Assembly (NCBI RefSeq): GCF_025643255.1
Contig: NZ_CP087112.1
Location: 1,178,001 to 1,242,000 of the forward strand
Direction: 5' to 3'
DNA: 64,000 nt
DNA from: Halomonas sp. 7T
GTDB taxonomy: Bacteria; Pseudomonadota; Gammaproteobacteria; Pseudomonadales; Halomonadaceae
The notes beneath the pieces were generated by a model, which was given only the letters and a program-made list of their open reading frames with translations, had not been told where the DNA came from and made no database searches. Positions 48,499 to 58,514 of the stretch are shown here, piece after piece (the first letter of the stretch is position 1; each line of letters opens with the position of its first letter). The position numbers and the translations under genes are program-made.

Positions 48499-48503
48499 CC
48501 ATC

Positions 48504-49595
48504 ATGTCCGATACGCCGATTGTTTTGGACGAATTACGTCAACGTATCGACCAGTTAGATGGCGATATATTGCGCTTGATAAGTGAGCGGGCAAGCTGTG
48601 CGCAGCAGGTCGCCCACGTTAAGCTAGCTGAAGATAAAGATGCCGTATTTTATCGCCCTGAGCGCGAAGCGCAGGTATTGCGCCGGATTATGGCACTTAA
48701 CTCAGGCCCGCTGGACGCTGAGGAGATGGCGCGGCTATTTCGTGAAATCATGTCGGCGTGTCTGGCGCTTGAACAGCCTGTCAAAGTCGCCTACCTCGGC
48801 CCAGAGGGAACGTTTACCCAGCAGGCAGCGCTCAAGCACTTTGGTGAGAGTGCGGTTAGCCTGCCCATGGCGGCGATCGATGAAGTGTTCCGTGAAGTAG
48901 AAGCAGGCGCGGTTAACTACGGCGTGGTACCGGTTGAGAACTCAACCGAGGGCGTGGTTAACCATACCCTCGATACGTTTATGGACTCTTCCATCAAAAT
49001 TTGCGGTGAAGTGGTGCTGCGTATTCATCACCATCTGCTGATTAGTGAGACGACCCGTAAAGATAAGGTCTCAAGAATTTACTCTCACCCCCAATCATTT
49101 GGCCAATGCCGCAAATGGCTGGATGCTCACTATCCTCATGCTGAACGAGTGCCGGTGTCCTCCAATGCGGAAGCCGCTAAGTTGGTGAAAACTGAATGGC
49201 ATAGCGCCGCGATCGCCGGTGATATGGCTGCTAAGCTCTACGGACTTGAGCGTATTGCCGACAAGATTGAAGACCGCCCTGATAACTCAACGCGCTTTTT
49301 GATCATCGGCAACCAAGATGTACCGCTGTCGGGTGAAGATAAAACATCCATTGTCGTGGCGATGCGCAACCAGCCCGGCGCGCTGCATGACCTATTAGAA
49401 CCATTTCATCGTCACAAAATCGATTTGACGCGTATTGAAACGCGCCCTTCGCGGACAGGGGCATGGAACTACGTGTTCTTTATTGACTTTAAAGGCCACC
49501 GTGATGAGCCCCAAGTGGCGGCCGTGCTTGAAGAAGTTAAACTGCGCGCCTCAGAGTTACGTGTATTAGGCTCTTACCCCCAGGGCGTTCTGTGA
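48504..49595 (+). CDS. pheA: Bifunctional chorismate mutase / prephenate dehydratase (PheA)
   Basis: PheA converts chorismate to prephenate and then to phenylpyruvate. The 363-residue protein has an AroQ-type mutase domain (about 1-90, LRQRIDQLDGDILRLISER). A prephenate dehydratase domain follows (about 95-275, VPVENSTEGVVNHTLDTF). A C-terminal ACT domain (TRIETRPSRTGAWNYVFF) is expected to bind Phe for feedback inhibition. Its stop overlaps the GTG start of tyrA-aroA (GTGA). Confidence 0.96.
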   Translation: MSDTPIVLDELRQRIDQLDGDILRLISERASCAQQVAHVKLAEDKDAVFYRPEREAQVLRRIMALNSGPLDAEEMARLFREIMSACLALEQPVKVAYLGPEGTFTQQAALKHFGESAVSLPMAAIDEVFREVEAGAVNYGVVPVENSTEGVVNHTLDTFMDSSIKICGEVVLRIHHHLLISETTRKDKVSRIYSHPQSFGQCRKWLDAHYPHAERVPVSSNAEAAKLVKTEWHSAAIAGDMAAKLYGLERIADKIEDRPDNSTRFLIIGNQDVPLSGEDKTSIVVAMRNQPGALHDLLEPFHRHKIDLTRIETRPSRTGAWNYVFFIDFKGHRDEPQVAAVLEEVKLRASELRVLGSYPQGVL

Positions 49596-51883
49596 CAGCG
49601 CGGCTGCCCAATATGAGTACACAGGCAGTATGCCGGGAGCCACGATTACTGATCGTTGGGCTGGGTCTTATCGGGGGGTCATTGGCGGCGGGGCTTCGAG
49701 CTTCAGGCTTCAAGGGAGAAATCATCGCTTGCGATCCTAATGCGAGCGAAGTGGCCCTTGGCATAGAGATGGGGCTGATTGACGCGGGTGACACCCAGCT
49801 TTCTGGGCTGTTGTCGGATGTTTCCATGGTGGTGCTTGCCGTTCCAGTGCTTGCCACGGAGAGCGTGATGCAAACGCTTGCAGCAGAACTCTCCACTGCG
49901 GCAAGTAATGTAGCGATAACCGATGTCGGCAGCACTAAAGCCACCATTCGTGAATGTGCGGAACGCGTCTTTGGCTGTGTGCCGTCCAATATGGTGCTGG
50001 GGCACCCTATTGCGGGTTCTGAGAAGAGCGGTGTGGCAGCAGCAAATCCAGTGCTTTATGCCAACCATAAGGTGATTCTTACCCCGGAGCCAAACGTCAA
50101 TGCAGACGCGCTGGCCCGGGTAGAGGCGCTATGGCAGGCCTGCGGCGCGCAAGTGCTGCAGATGAGCGTAGAGCGTCATGATCAAGTGCTGGCGCGTACC
50201 AGCCATCTGCCGCATTTGCTGGCATTCTCGTTAGTCGACACGCTGGCGCGTCAAGATGAACGGCTGGATATTTTTCGTTATGCCGCTGGCGGGTTTCGTG
50301 ACTTTACCCGCATTGCGGGTAGTGATCCGGTTATGTGGCGGGATATCTTTATTGCCAATCGTGATGCCGTTTTATCGTCATTAGATGATTTTGAAGCTGG
50401 ACTTGCGCGTTTAAGGGATGCCGTTGAGCGTGGCGACAGCGATGCGCTGATTGCCACCTTTGACCGTGCCAGCCATGCACGCCACTATTTTGACACCTTG
50501 CTAAATAAAACTAGTTATCAGGCGGAATATCACATGCAACCAGAGGGTAAGATCACCTACCGGGTGAGTCCCGGTGGTCAGGCGCAAGGCCAATTACGCG
50601 TGCCGGGCGACAAGTCCATATCGCACCGCTCTATCATGCTGGGCGCTCTTGCAGAGGGCGTGACAGAGGTTAAGGGCTTTTTAGAGGGCGAGGATAGCTT
50701 GGCAACGCTACAGGCGTTCCGTGAGATGGGGGTGGCGATCGAAGGGCCGCACCAAGGTCGCGTCACTATTCACGGAGTAGGCATGCACGGGCTTAAAGCC
50801 CCCTCTGGCCCTATTTATGTAGGAAACTCCGGCACCGCTATGCGTTTATTTGCAGGCTTGCTGGCGGGTCAGGCGTTCGATAGCGAACTAACAGGCGACG
50901 AGTCTCTCACCAAGCGTCCCATGGGGCGTGTAGCAGATCCGCTGCGTCTGATGGGCGCCACTATTGATACCGCAGAGGGCGGGCGCCCGCCGCTCAATAT
51001 CAAAGGTGGCGCTCCGCTTAAAGGCATTTATTACGATATGCCCATGGCGAGCGCGCAGGTAAAATCTTGCCTGCTGTTGGCAGGTTTATACGCTGAGGGG
51101 GAGACCAAAGTACGTGAGCCAGCCCCAACGCGCGATCACACCGAGCGCATGTTAAACGGCTTTGGCTACGAAGTGAGTAGGGAAGGCGATACTTGCTGGT
51201 TGAAAGGCGGTGGCAAACTTACCGCTGGTCCTATCGACGTGCCTTCTGATATATCGTCCGCGACCTTCTTTCTCGTCGCGGCAGCGATTACGCCGGGTTC
51301 TGACACTACGCTAGCGCATGTGGGTATCAATCCAACGCGTATAGGCGTGATTAATATCCTCACCTTGATGGGGGCCGATTTAACGCTTGAAAACGAGCGT
51401 GAAGTGGGCGGTGAGCCAGTGGCCGATATTCGGATTCGCTACCGCCCTCTAACGGGGATTGATATCCCAGTAGATCAAGTGCCCCTGGCGATTGATGAGT
51501 TTCCTGCGCTGTTCGTCGCAGCTGCCAACGCCCAGGGCACGACGCGCCTGCGCGGAGCCGAAGAGCTGCGGGTGAAAGAGTCCGACCGCATTCAGGCGAT
51601 GGCCGATGGTCTGGCTGTTCTGGGTGTTGAGCACCGTGTTGTAGAGGATGGAATCGATATCGTCGGTAATGGTAATGATCAGGTGCCCAGCTACGGCGGC
51701 GGGCGGATTGATAGCTTGGGTGATCACCGTATTGCGATGTCGTTTGCGATGGCATCGCTTCGGGCAAGCAGTGAGATCATTATTGATGACTGCGCCAATG
51801 TAGCGACTTCGTTTCCTGATTTTGTCGAGCTCGCCCAGCGAATCGGTGTCAACATTAGCGTGGAGGGCTGTAATGACGCGTAA
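49592..51883 (+). CDS. tyrA-aroA: Fused prephenate dehydrogenase / EPSP synthase (TyrA-AroA)
   Basis: This 763-residue fusion joins prephenate dehydrogenase (about 1-300; NAD-binding [15 protein letters not shown], substrate [12 protein letters not shown]) with 5-enolpyruvylshikimate-3-phosphate synthase (about 320-760; [45 protein letters not shown]). It thus covers tyrosine synthesis and the sixth shikimate step. The fusion is known in related gammaproteobacteria. The start is GTG at 49592, overlapping the pheA stop; an ATG at 49613 is an alternative. Its end overlaps the cmk start by 11 bases. Confidence 0.95.
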   Translation: MTARLPNMSTQAVCREPRLLIVGLGLIGGSLAAGLRASGFKGEIIACDPNASEVALGIEMGLIDAGDTQLSGLLSDVSMVVLAVPVLATESVMQTLAAELSTAASNVAITDVGSTKATIRECAERVFGCVPSNMVLGHPIAGSEKSGVAAANPVLYANHKVILTPEPNVNADALARVEALWQACGAQVLQMSVERHDQVLARTSHLPHLLAFSLVDTLARQDERLDIFRYAAGGFRDFTRIAGSDPVMWRDIFIANRDAVLSSLDDFEAGLARLRDAVERGDSDALIATFDRASHARHYFDTLLNKTSYQAEYHMQPEGKITYRVSPGGQAQGQLRVPGDKSISHRSIMLGALAEGVTEVKGFLEGEDSLATLQAFREMGVAIEGPHQGRVTIHGVGMHGLKAPSGPIYVGNSGTAMRLFAGLLAGQAFDSELTGDESLTKRPMGRVADPLRLMGATIDTAEGGRPPLNIKGGAPLKGIYYDMPMASAQVKSCLLLAGLYAEGETKVREPAPTRDHTERMLNGFGYEVSREGDTCWLKGGGKLTAGPIDVPSDISSATFFLVAAAITPGSDTTLAHVGINPTRIGVINILTLMGADLTLENEREVGGEPVADIRIRYRPLTGIDIPVDQVPLAIDEFPALFVAAANAQGTTRLRGAEELRVKESDRIQAMADGLAVLGVEHRVVEDGIDIVGNGNDQVPSYGGGRIDSLGDHRIAMSFAMASLRASSEIIIDDCANVATSFPDFVELAQRIGVNISVEGCNDA

Positions 51884-52562
51884 TGTGCCCGTGCTGACCA
51901 TTGATGGCCCCGGTGGGGCAGGCAAAGGCACGATTAGTAGCCTGATGGCCGAGCGCTTGGGGTGGCACCTGTTAGACAGTGGCGCGCTTTATCGATTGAC
52001 AGCGCAGGCGGCCGTTAAGCATCACGTCGCCTTGGATGATGAAGCCGCGCTTTCAAGCATCGCAGCGACGCTTGATGTTGCTTTCCCGGTAGAGTCTGGC
52101 CAACCGCGCACGCTATTGGAGGGTGAAGAGGTTGGGAAAGTCATCCGCACCGAGCAGGCGGGGGAGCGCGCCTCACAAGTAGCGGCATTGCCACAGGTGC
52201 GGGCTGCGCTACTTCAGCGTCAGCGGGATTTTTGCCAAGCGCCGGGCCTTGTGGCAGACGGACGTGATATGGGAACTGTGGTGTTTCCAGACGCCACGCT
52301 GAAGATTTTTTTAACCGCTAGTGCGGAAGAGAGGGCTCATCGGCGGCATCAACAGTTGCAGGAAGCTGGGGTGGATGCTAGTCTTTCGAGTCTTTTGAAG
52401 GAGATTCAGGCACGCGATGCACGCGATACGCAGCGCAGTGTGGCCCCTCTCAAGCCGGCAGATGATGCCATAACGCTTGATACCACACGCCTGAGCATAC
52501 CGGAAGTGGTTGAACGGTTGACCGATCTGCTGGCCCAGCGTGGCATGGCAAGCGGCATTTGA
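51873..52562 (+). CDS. cmk: Cytidylate kinase (Cmk)
   Basis: Cmk phosphorylates CMP and dCMP with ATP. The 229-residue protein has the P-loop [20 protein letters not shown] and the CMP-binding [14 protein letters not shown] segment, with the lid region [15 protein letters not shown]. The ATG at 51873 follows GGAGGG inside the end of tyrA-aroA; an in-frame start at 51822 would overlap further and lacks support. It is followed by rpsA after about 195 bases. Confidence 0.95.
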   Translation: MTRNVPVLTIDGPGGAGKGTISSLMAERLGWHLLDSGALYRLTAQAAVKHHVALDDEAALSSIAATLDVAFPVESGQPRTLLEGEEVGKVIRTEQAGERASQVAALPQVRAALLQRQRDFCQAPGLVADGRDMGTVVFPDATLKIFLTASAEERAHRRHQQLQEAGVDASLSSLLKEIQARDARDTQRSVAPLKPADDAITLDTTRLSIPEVVERLTDLLAQRGMASGI

Positions 52563-52757
52563 TTCTCCCTTGCGGCGTTTTTGGAAAGGTGTCACGACGT
52601 GGCAGGGCGGCAGTTCATATGATCGTTCATATCAGTGAGCCCGGTCAGGTCTAACCAGCGCTAACACCTCCAGAAGCTGAATGACATTAGGCCCGTACTC
52701 GCTGGTGGTGCGGAGAAGGCATTTATGCCTCAACAACGTTGATCACGTAGGAAAACC

Positions 52758-54437
52758 ATGAGCGAAAGCTTTGCTGAACTGTTTGAACAGTCTCTTAACG
52801 ACATTAACATGGAGCCAGGCGCCATCGTCGCGGCTCAAGTTGTCGACATTGATGGTGACTGGGTTACCGTCAACGCTGGTCTGAAATCTGAAGGTCAGAT
52901 TCCGGCGTCACAATTCCGCGATGAAAACGGTGAACTAAACATCGCTATCGGTGACGACGTTCACGTTGCACTAGAAGCCGTTGAAGATGGCTTCGGTGAA
53001 ACGCGTCTGTCCCGTGAGAAAGCCAAGCGCGCAGAAGCTTGGAAGGTTCTAGAAGCAGCCTTCGAGAAAGACGAAGTCATCAAAGGCGTGATCAACGGTA
53101 AAGTCAAAGGCGGCTTCACCGTCGAAGTTGATTCTATTCGTGCCTTCTTACCAGGTTCTCTAGTTGATGTTCGCCCGGTTCGCGACACTGCGCACCTGGA
53201 AAACAAAGAGCTCGACTTTAAAGTCATCAAGCTTGATCCGAAGCGTAACAACGTTGTTGTATCGCGTCGTGCCGTGCTTGAGGCTGAGAACAGTGCCGAG
53301 CGCGAAGCGCTGCTGGCAACGCTGCAGGAAGGTCAGCAGATTAAAGGTATCGTTAAGAACCTGACTGACTACGGTGCCTTCGTTGACCTAGGCGGTGTTG
53401 ATGGCCTGTTGCACATCACCGATATGGCGTGGAAGCGTATCAAGCATCCGTCTGAAATCGTTGCTGTTGGCGACGAGATCAACGTTAAAGTGCTGAAATT
53501 TGACCGTGAGCGTAACCGCGTTTCACTAGGTCTGAAGCAGCTTGGCGAAGATCCGTGGGTCAACATCAAAGAGCGTTATCCGGAAAACACCAAAGTTCAC
53601 GCTGTGGTCACTAATCTGACCGATTACGGCTGCTTTGCTGAGCTGGAAGAAGGCGTTGAAGGCCTGGTTCACGTTTCTGAAATGGACTGGACCAACAAAA
53701 ACATCCATCCGTCTAAAGTTGTCCAAGTGGGCGACGATGTTGACGTCATGGTTCTGGATATCGATGAAGAGCGTCGTCGTATTTCTCTGGGTATCAAGCA
53801 GTGCACTGCTAACCCATGGGAAACCTTCAACGCTGAATACAACAAGGGCGACCGCGTTTCAGGTACCATCAAGTCAATCACTGACTTCGGTATCTTTATC
53901 GGCCTTGAAGGCGGCATCGATGGTCTGGTTCATCTGTCTGATATCTCTTGGACAGAAACGGGCGAAGAAGCGGTACGTAACTTCAAGAAAGGCGACGAAG
54001 CTGAAGCCGTCATCCTTTCTATCGACCCAGAGCGCGAGCGCATCTCTTTAGGTATCAAGCAAATGGATTCTGATCCGGTTGCTGAATATCTGTCTGTTAA
54101 CGATAAAGGCAGCATCGTAACTGGCCGTATCGTTGAAGTTGATGCTAAAGAAGCTCACGTTGAACTGGCGACCGATGTTATCGCTATCTTGAAAGCCTCT
54201 GAAATCAGTGCGGATCGCGTAGAAGACGCGCGTAACGTTCTGAACGAAGGCGATAGCGTTGAAGCGCGTATTGTTAGCGTCGATCGTAAGAGCCGTCAGA
54301 TCAACCTGTCGGTTAAGGCGAAAGAGCAAGACGATACTCGTCAGAACCTGAAGAAATTGCGTGATCAAGAGCCCGAGTCCGCAGGTGGCCCGACCACTAT
54401 CGGTGATCTTATCAAGCAGCAGATGGGTCAAGACTAA
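52758..54437 (+). CDS. rpsA: 30S ribosomal protein S1 (RpsA)
   Basis: S1 helps the ribosome bind mRNA. The 559-residue protein has six S1/OB-type repeats, seen as recurring segments such as [39 protein letters not shown] and [19 protein letters not shown]. Codon use looks biased toward highly expressed genes, with preferred Arg, Lys and Glu codons. Usually ihfB follows rpsA in related bacteria; here a terminator follows and the next gene is mvaT. Confidence 0.98.
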   Translation: MSESFAELFEQSLNDINMEPGAIVAAQVVDIDGDWVTVNAGLKSEGQIPASQFRDENGELNIAIGDDVHVALEAVEDGFGETRLSREKAKRAEAWKVLEAAFEKDEVIKGVINGKVKGGFTVEVDSIRAFLPGSLVDVRPVRDTAHLENKELDFKVIKLDPKRNNVVVSRRAVLEAENSAEREALLATLQEGQQIKGIVKNLTDYGAFVDLGGVDGLLHITDMAWKRIKHPSEIVAVGDEINVKVLKFDRERNRVSLGLKQLGEDPWVNIKERYPENTKVHAVVTNLTDYGCFAELEEGVEGLVHVSEMDWTNKNIHPSKVVQVGDDVDVMVLDIDEERRRISLGIKQCTANPWETFNAEYNKGDRVSGTIKSITDFGIFIGLEGGIDGLVHLSDISWTETGEEAVRNFKKGDEAEAVILSIDPERERISLGIKQMDSDPVAEYLSVNDKGSIVTGRIVEVDAKEAHVELATDVIAILKASEISADRVEDARNVLNEGDSVEARIVSVDRKSRQINLSVKAKEQDDTRQNLKKLRDQEPESAGGPTTIGDLIKQQMGQD

Positions 54438-54460
54438 TTTATTAGCTCTTACCTATAAAA

Positions 54461-54489
54461 GCGCCGCCCGACAGGGCGGCGTTTTTTTT
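54461..54489 (+). terminator. Rho-independent terminator of rpsA
   Basis: An 8-bp GC stem (54462-54469 with 54474-54481) has a 4-base loop and is followed by eight Ts. Confidence 0.92.
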
Positions 54490-54759
54490 GGCTTGTGCTA
54501 GGTTCAGTAGCGGTAATTCATCATGCTTTCAGTAACTGTTTGTTGCTTGTTAATTTTAAAACACTGAACTTTTAAGTTTTACGCAAGTCTGTAAAATTGA
54601 TTAGTAAATACCACAAAATCATCTAGACTAGTTGTCAATTAACACTTTTACGGCAATAATGTGTCCGCATCCTGAATTAACGGGTATTGAGCTTGCCCAC
54701 TCTATGCCTTATGCGGTTAAAATTACGCTACGTTAAACCCTGGCAAAAAAGGAACTCCT
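54490..54759 (+). promoter_or_regulatory. AT-rich upstream region of mvaT
   Basis: After the rpsA terminator, about 270 bases of markedly AT-rich sequence (notably 54540-54660) lead into the MvaT-type gene. H-NS and MvaT family genes are commonly autoregulated through AT-rich upstream DNA, so this fits self-binding. I cannot assign a promoter with confidence, and no small ORF is convincing. Confidence 0.4.
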
Positions 54760-55131
54760 ATGTCACTTTTAAATGAATATATCCAGAAAGAGCAGCAGCT
54801 GAAACAACTGCAGGAAGATCTTCAACGCCTGGAAGGTGACCAGCGGTTAAAAAGCGAGCTGGAGTTTAAGGCGAAGCTAGAAGCATTGATGAATGAGTTT
54901 GGAAAGCGCCCGGCGGATGTAATTGCTCTGTTAGACCCTGCTTCAGATCAGCGTAGTGCTAAAGCGCCTGCAGCGTCTTCACGCCGTAAGCGTCGTTTGA
55001 AAATTTATAAGAACCCACACAACGGCGAAGTGATTGAAACCCGTGGTGGTAACCATAAAGGTCTGCGTAATTGGAAAGATGAGTATGGCGATGAGGCCGT
55101 CGAGTCTTGGTTGGTGCGCATGGAAGATTAA
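54760..55131 (+). CDS. mvaT: MvaT-family H-NS-like nucleoid protein
   Basis: This 123-residue xenogeneic-silencer-type protein has an N-terminal coiled-coil oligomerisation part (SLLNEYIQKEQQLKQLQEDL, LKSELEFKAKLEALM). A basic linker (RRKRRLKIYKNP) follows, and then the AT-hook-like DNA-binding C-terminus (NPHNGEVIETRGGNHKGL, RNWKDEYG, AVESW). These match Pseudomonas MvaT/MvaU closely. AAGGAAC-type sequence precedes the ATG. It probably silences AT-rich foreign DNA. It is convergent with the AraC-type regulator. Confidence 0.93.
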   Translation: MSLLNEYIQKEQQLKQLQEDLQRLEGDQRLKSELEFKAKLEALMNEFGKRPADVIALLDPASDQRSAKAPAASSRRKRRLKIYKNPHNGEVIETRGGNHKGLRNWKDEYGDEAVESWLVRMED

Positions 55132-55136
55132 GTAGT

Positions 55137-55176
55137 TTAAACCGGCATTTCTTAACAGAAGTGCCGGTTTTGTTTT
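55137..55176. terminator. Terminator after mvaT
   Basis: An inverted repeat around AAACCGGCATTT and AAGTGCCGGTTT, one G-T pair apart from perfect, is followed by a T-rich run. It lies between mvaT and the convergent AraC-type gene. Confidence 0.8.
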
Positions 55177-55226
55177 CGACGATGGTTAATTCTCGCGTTG
55201 TTTTTTATGAGCTAGACGATCGCTGG

Positions 55227-56057
55227 TTAGGATAATAGCGGTGTTTGCAGCTCTAAATGATCTGGGTGCCAAAGCACCCTGGGTGCTTCCCCACTGATAT
55301 GAAACTGCTTCTGATCCCTCAGTAGCTGTATCAACGTTGCTGTCATTGCTTGCGATAACTCTGCAAAGTCCTTAAAGCATGTTTTGGCATAGTAGTGAGA
55401 TGGGATGGCTACGCGACGATAAGCGGCGGGTAAGGCCAGATGATTGGTTTGCGCATTACTCTCCAGGTAAAGCCCTACATCGGTTCGTATCTGGTGAGTG
55501 GAAGGCTCTTCAAGTGCTTCTACTTTCTCGGGTAATAAGTCTGGTAGCGAAATAGCGGGGGTAACGTGCTCCAAGTGGGCTTGAAAGCACTCCAGCTGGC
55601 TCGTGTGGTACTTGGTTAGCCCTAAGCCATCAATGCGCTCTGGCGCATTGTACCGGCGCATGAGAACAATTTGTCTGGGTTGGCTTCTCGCTATAGTGGT
55701 CTTAAACTGTTGCTTAGGAAGTGGCAGAGCGTGAATGCTGCTGAGCGCATAACGATAGCTACGCGGCGTAAGCTCGTAGCGCCGCTGAAAGGCGCGTGAA
55801 AAAGACGAGTGGTTAAGATAACCGCAGCGTAGTGCAATATGCGCTATATTTTGAGAAGTGAGCGAAAGCAAAACAGCCGCGTGCTCAAGACGTCTTTTTT
55901 CCCTATAGGCGTTAGGCGATATATTAAAGCATTGACGGAATTGGCGCCGTATTTGAGATGACGAGTAACCCAGGTGGTTGGCTAGGTCTTCGATGCCCAG
56001 CGTTTTATCGAGTGTGTCCTGCAGCCAGATCTCAGCTCGTGTCATTTCGTTGAACAT
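55227..56057 (-). CDS. AraC-family regulator with GyrI-like effector domain
   Basis: This 276-residue protein has an N-terminal AraC-type double helix-turn-helix (about 10-105; GIEDLANHLGYSSSQIRRQF and IAHIALRCGYLNHSSFSRAF) and a C-terminal GyrI-like small-molecule-binding domain (about 125-270), as in Rob/SoxS-related and BmrR-like sensors. GGAGG stands before the ATG at 56057. A 9-bp inverted repeat lies just upstream and may be its operator. The ligand and targets are unknown. Confidence 0.85.
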   Translation of the reverse strand: MFNEMTRAEIWLQDTLDKTLGIEDLANHLGYSSSQIRRQFRQCFNISPNAYREKRRLEHAAVLLSLTSQNIAHIALRCGYLNHSSFSRAFQRRYELTPRSYRYALSSIHALPLPKQQFKTTIARSQPRQIVLMRRYNAPERIDGLGLTKYHTSQLECFQAHLEHVTPAISLPDLLPEKVEALEEPSTHQIRTDVGLYLESNAQTNHLALPAAYRRVAIPSHYYAKTCFKDFAELSQAMTATLIQLLRDQKQFHISGEAPRVLWHPDHLELQTPLLS

Positions 56058-56362
56058 TATCTGGCCTCCTTTGCGTGTAATTTACAGGTGGGGTTTTGTT
56101 CACCTGTAACGCACCTTCTCGGTGCTACGTGACAGTGACAAGTAGACAAGCAATCAATAGAGCAACCTTTCCTGCGTAATAGAATTGCGAGTCTATGGGG
56201 AACCTTAAGGTAATGCTAATGCGGTAACCCTCTCTTTATGCGGCTAAGGAGTGGCAAAGGCAAGTTTGCTCTGTTGATTTACGCGTTTGTGCACAGTTTT
56301 TGGCAAAAGATCTGTTGAGCAGGCGTATCGACCCTTTTATATAAGGTGTAAATGACATACCA
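56058..56362. other. Intergenic region between divergent AraC-type and small unknown gene
   Basis: About 305 bases hold the inverted repeat listed separately and, presumably, two divergent promoters. I see no RNA gene or convincing ORF in the rest. Confidence 0.45.
56082..56109. promoter_or_regulatory. Inverted repeat upstream of AraC-type gene
   Basis: TTACAGGTG (56082-56090) and CACCTGTAA (56101-56109) form a perfect 9-bp inverted repeat with a 10-base spacer, 25-52 bases before the regulator's start codon. It could be an autoregulatory operator or an mRNA hairpin near the ribosome binding site. Confidence 0.5.
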
Positions 56363-56698
56363 ATGAAATATCAAAAGGTTGAAAAACAGCTGGACGAGCG
56401 TGAAAAGCTGCGTAAATTCCGCGAGCTGGATGACGCCTTTGCGCAAGCACTGCGTCAGCTGGATGACCCCAATAACAGTATGGATATCCCCACCGGGCCA
56501 CCTGTCAGATCGCTGGCGGATCTAGAGGCTGACGACCAGGCAGCGCTGACTGAAAAGCGCGACCAAGTGTTCAACGAACGCGTTAAGGCGTTGATCAGCG
56601 AATATGATCTATCGGAAAGTGAGTTAAGCGAACTGATTCAAACGCTACTCACCTATGAGCGGTGGGAGTTGCAAACAGTACCGCCGCTGTCAGGCTAG
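56363..56698 (+). CDS. Small charged protein of unknown function
   Basis: This 111-residue, soluble, highly charged protein has an N-terminal helical part (KQLDEREKLRKFRELDDAF) and a C-terminal ESELSELIQTLLTYERWEL. No family is recognised. Its stop codon (56696-56698) overlaps the stop of the convergent Tus-like gene (56695-56697). The ribosome binding site is weak but the ORF is clean. Confidence 0.5.
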   Translation: MKYQKVEKQLDEREKLRKFRELDDAFAQALRQLDDPNNSMDIPTGPPVRSLADLEADDQAALTEKRDQVFNERVKALISEYDLSESELSELIQTLLTYERWELQTVPPLSG

Positions 56699-57567
56699 CG
56701 GTATCGGTAAATACGCAAGCTGGGTAGAAAGGCTTCATGCTCTAATTTTTCATCGCGTCGCTTAGCCCTGGTTCGTTGGGCAGGCGGTTCAAGCGGCGGC
56801 ATTTTAATATGAGGAAGCTGCTGACCTTGGCTAGGCACAATAAGCGGTAGGGCGACATTCATCGCGCGTCGGGTGTGGCCATCTTCTAAAGGCTCAGTGA
56901 AAAATAAGTTGGCTCGCATCAAAGGCGCCTGCGATTGCACCTGGGCGAGAGGCTCGCTGCTTGGAATGCCCGCTAACTTGTTTAGCTGAATGCGGACATG
57001 AGCGGCGTCGGTATCTAGCTGCAAGAGTTTTTGCTCTGCTTCTTGTACGGTAATTTTTTTTATTGAGCGGCCACTGCTATACCAAGCAAAGCGAACGCGC
57101 GATACCGGTGCTGGGGCAATAGGAAGGTGCCGCCAACACTGCTTAAGGTGCAAGCGCGCCAAGCCACTCTGACGCAGCACGTTATCCACGTCTGGGTGGC
57201 GTTGAGGCAAGCGGTGTTTGGCTTGGCTGAGTGTATTTGGCTGTGCCTGTTTAATATGCTGAAGCAGGTCGCTAATGTGTGCTTTAGCGCGGTTAACCGC
57301 CGTAAACTTTTCAAGTAATTCATCATCTGCTGCGATAAGCGCAATGTAGTTACGCGTCTCGCGCCCATCTTGGCCCTGCTGATGCCACATATCGAGCAGG
57401 GCTTGTCGTAGCCAAGACCTACCCCCAGGGTAGGGCTGAAAGTGCCATGTGGCTGATTGCTGCTGCTCATAATAAGTGGCTGCATGATCTATAGCTGCCA
57501 TCAAGTCATCGAAACGGGCATCCAGCTCATGCAGCAAGTGGTAAACGGGCAGGGCATTATCGTTCAT
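56695..57567 (-). CDS. Tus-like replication-terminus-binding protein
   Basis: This 290-residue protein resembles Tus (Ter-binding, PF05472) in its middle and C-terminal parts. The stretch SRVRFAWYSSGRSIKKITVQ lines up with the E. coli LRFGWANKHIIKNL region. RANLFFTEPLEDG and the following basic segment (HTRRAMNVALPLIVPS), and the ending LPSLRIYRYR, match Tus order and length (309 residues in E. coli). Tus blocks replication forks at Ter sites in one direction. The gene is downstream of yacG by 17 bases. The match is by eye; identity is moderate to low and DNA-contact residues were not verified. Confidence 0.68.
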   Translation of the reverse strand: MNDNALPVYHLLHELDARFDDLMAAIDHAATYYEQQQSATWHFQPYPGGRSWLRQALLDMWHQQGQDGRETRNYIALIAADDELLEKFTAVNRAKAHISDLLQHIKQAQPNTLSQAKHRLPQRHPDVDNVLRQSGLARLHLKQCWRHLPIAPAPVSRVRFAWYSSGRSIKKITVQEAEQKLLQLDTDAAHVRIQLNKLAGIPSSEPLAQVQSQAPLMRANLFFTEPLEDGHTRRAMNVALPLIVPSQGQQLPHIKMPPLEPPAQRTRAKRRDEKLEHEAFLPSLRIYRYR

Positions 57568-57584
57568 GGCAGAACACTCATGGG

Positions 57585-57818
57585 CTAAGAGAGCGGGGCG
57601 TCTCTATCCGCTTGGGCAAGCAGCGTTTCCAAATCGGCTTCATCCATCGCGGATTCGCCCGAAATACGGTGAGACTCTTCCGCCCAAGCGCCTAGATCAA
57701 GCAGCTGGCATCGTTTGCTGCAAAAAGGGCGGTAGGCGCTCTCTGTGCTCCAGACGACTGGCTTGCTGCATTGAGGGCAAGCGACCTCTAGCGGTGCATC
57801 GTTAGCGGGCGTTGGCAT
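57585..57818 (-). CDS. yacG: DNA gyrase inhibitor YacG
   Basis: YacG is a small zinc protein that binds GyrB and inhibits gyrase. The 77-residue protein has the four zinc cysteines in CPQCSKPV and [14 protein letters not shown], spaced as in the family. It follows coaE on the same strand by 15 bases; the coaE-yacG pairing is conserved. Confidence 0.94.
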   Translation of the reverse strand: MPTPANDAPLEVACPQCSKPVVWSTESAYRPFCSKRCQLLDLGAWAEESHRISGESAMDEADLETLLAQADRDAPLS

Positions 57819-57833
57819 AAAACTCTCCTTGAG

Positions 57834-58430
57834 CTAGAAGTGTTTACTTCGGTAGTGCTGATCAAGCTGCGTTACCTGTTGCATCATCGAAGCATGGTCC
57901 CCGCTGTTATCAATAACATCATTGGCCTTAATAAGGCGCTCTTTACGGGGAAGCTGGGCGGCGAGAATAGCATGCACTTGAGCCTCACTCACGTCGTCTC
58001 GCGCACGTGTACGTGAAAGCTGTAGCTCAACGGGCACATCGACCACAACGGTGCGGTCCACCAACTTGTCTTGGCCTGACTCAAATAACAACGGCGATAC
58101 CAGCAGCACATACGGTGATTGGCGCTGCAAGCGCTCTAGATGTACGAGAATGCGTTCGCGCACGCGAGGATGGGTCACCGACTCCAGCCATTGGCGCTCG
58201 GCAGGGTTATCAAACACAATGCTGCGCAGAGCTGACCGGTTTAGCGTGCCGTCAGCGTGTAGTACATCGTCCCCGAAGTGTTTACTGATAGCCGCTAGCG
58301 CTGGTTCGCCAGGCATGACGACTTCCCTGGCCACATCGTCGGCGTCTACCCAGCCAATTCCCAGCGAACCAAACGCCCGAGCAACGGTAGACTTACCGGA
58401 ACCGATACCGCCTGTTAACCCAACAATCAT
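57834..58430 (-). CDS. coaE: Dephospho-CoA kinase (CoaE)
   Basis: CoaE catalyses the final step of coenzyme A synthesis. The 198-residue protein begins with the P-loop VGLTGGIGSGKSTVARAFG. It has the conserved WVDADDVAREVV and VLLVSPLLFESG segments. It lies downstream of the pilD-pilC-pilB block, about 80 bases after pilD, as in many gammaproteobacteria. Confidence 0.96.
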   Translation of the reverse strand: MIVGLTGGIGSGKSTVARAFGSLGIGWVDADDVAREVVMPGEPALAAISKHFGDDVLHADGTLNRSALRSIVFDNPAERQWLESVTHPRVRERILVHLERLQRQSPYVLLVSPLLFESGQDKLVDRTVVVDVPVELQLSRTRARDDVSEAQVHAILAAQLPRKERLIKANDVIDNSGDHASMMQQVTQLDQHYRSKHF

Positions 58431-58514
58431 GGCTGCTCCCTAAGTAGTGCCTCTGCTCATCGTCATGAGCATAGATAATAGCTGGCCACAGTAAGGTGGA
58501 CGAAATAACCAACG

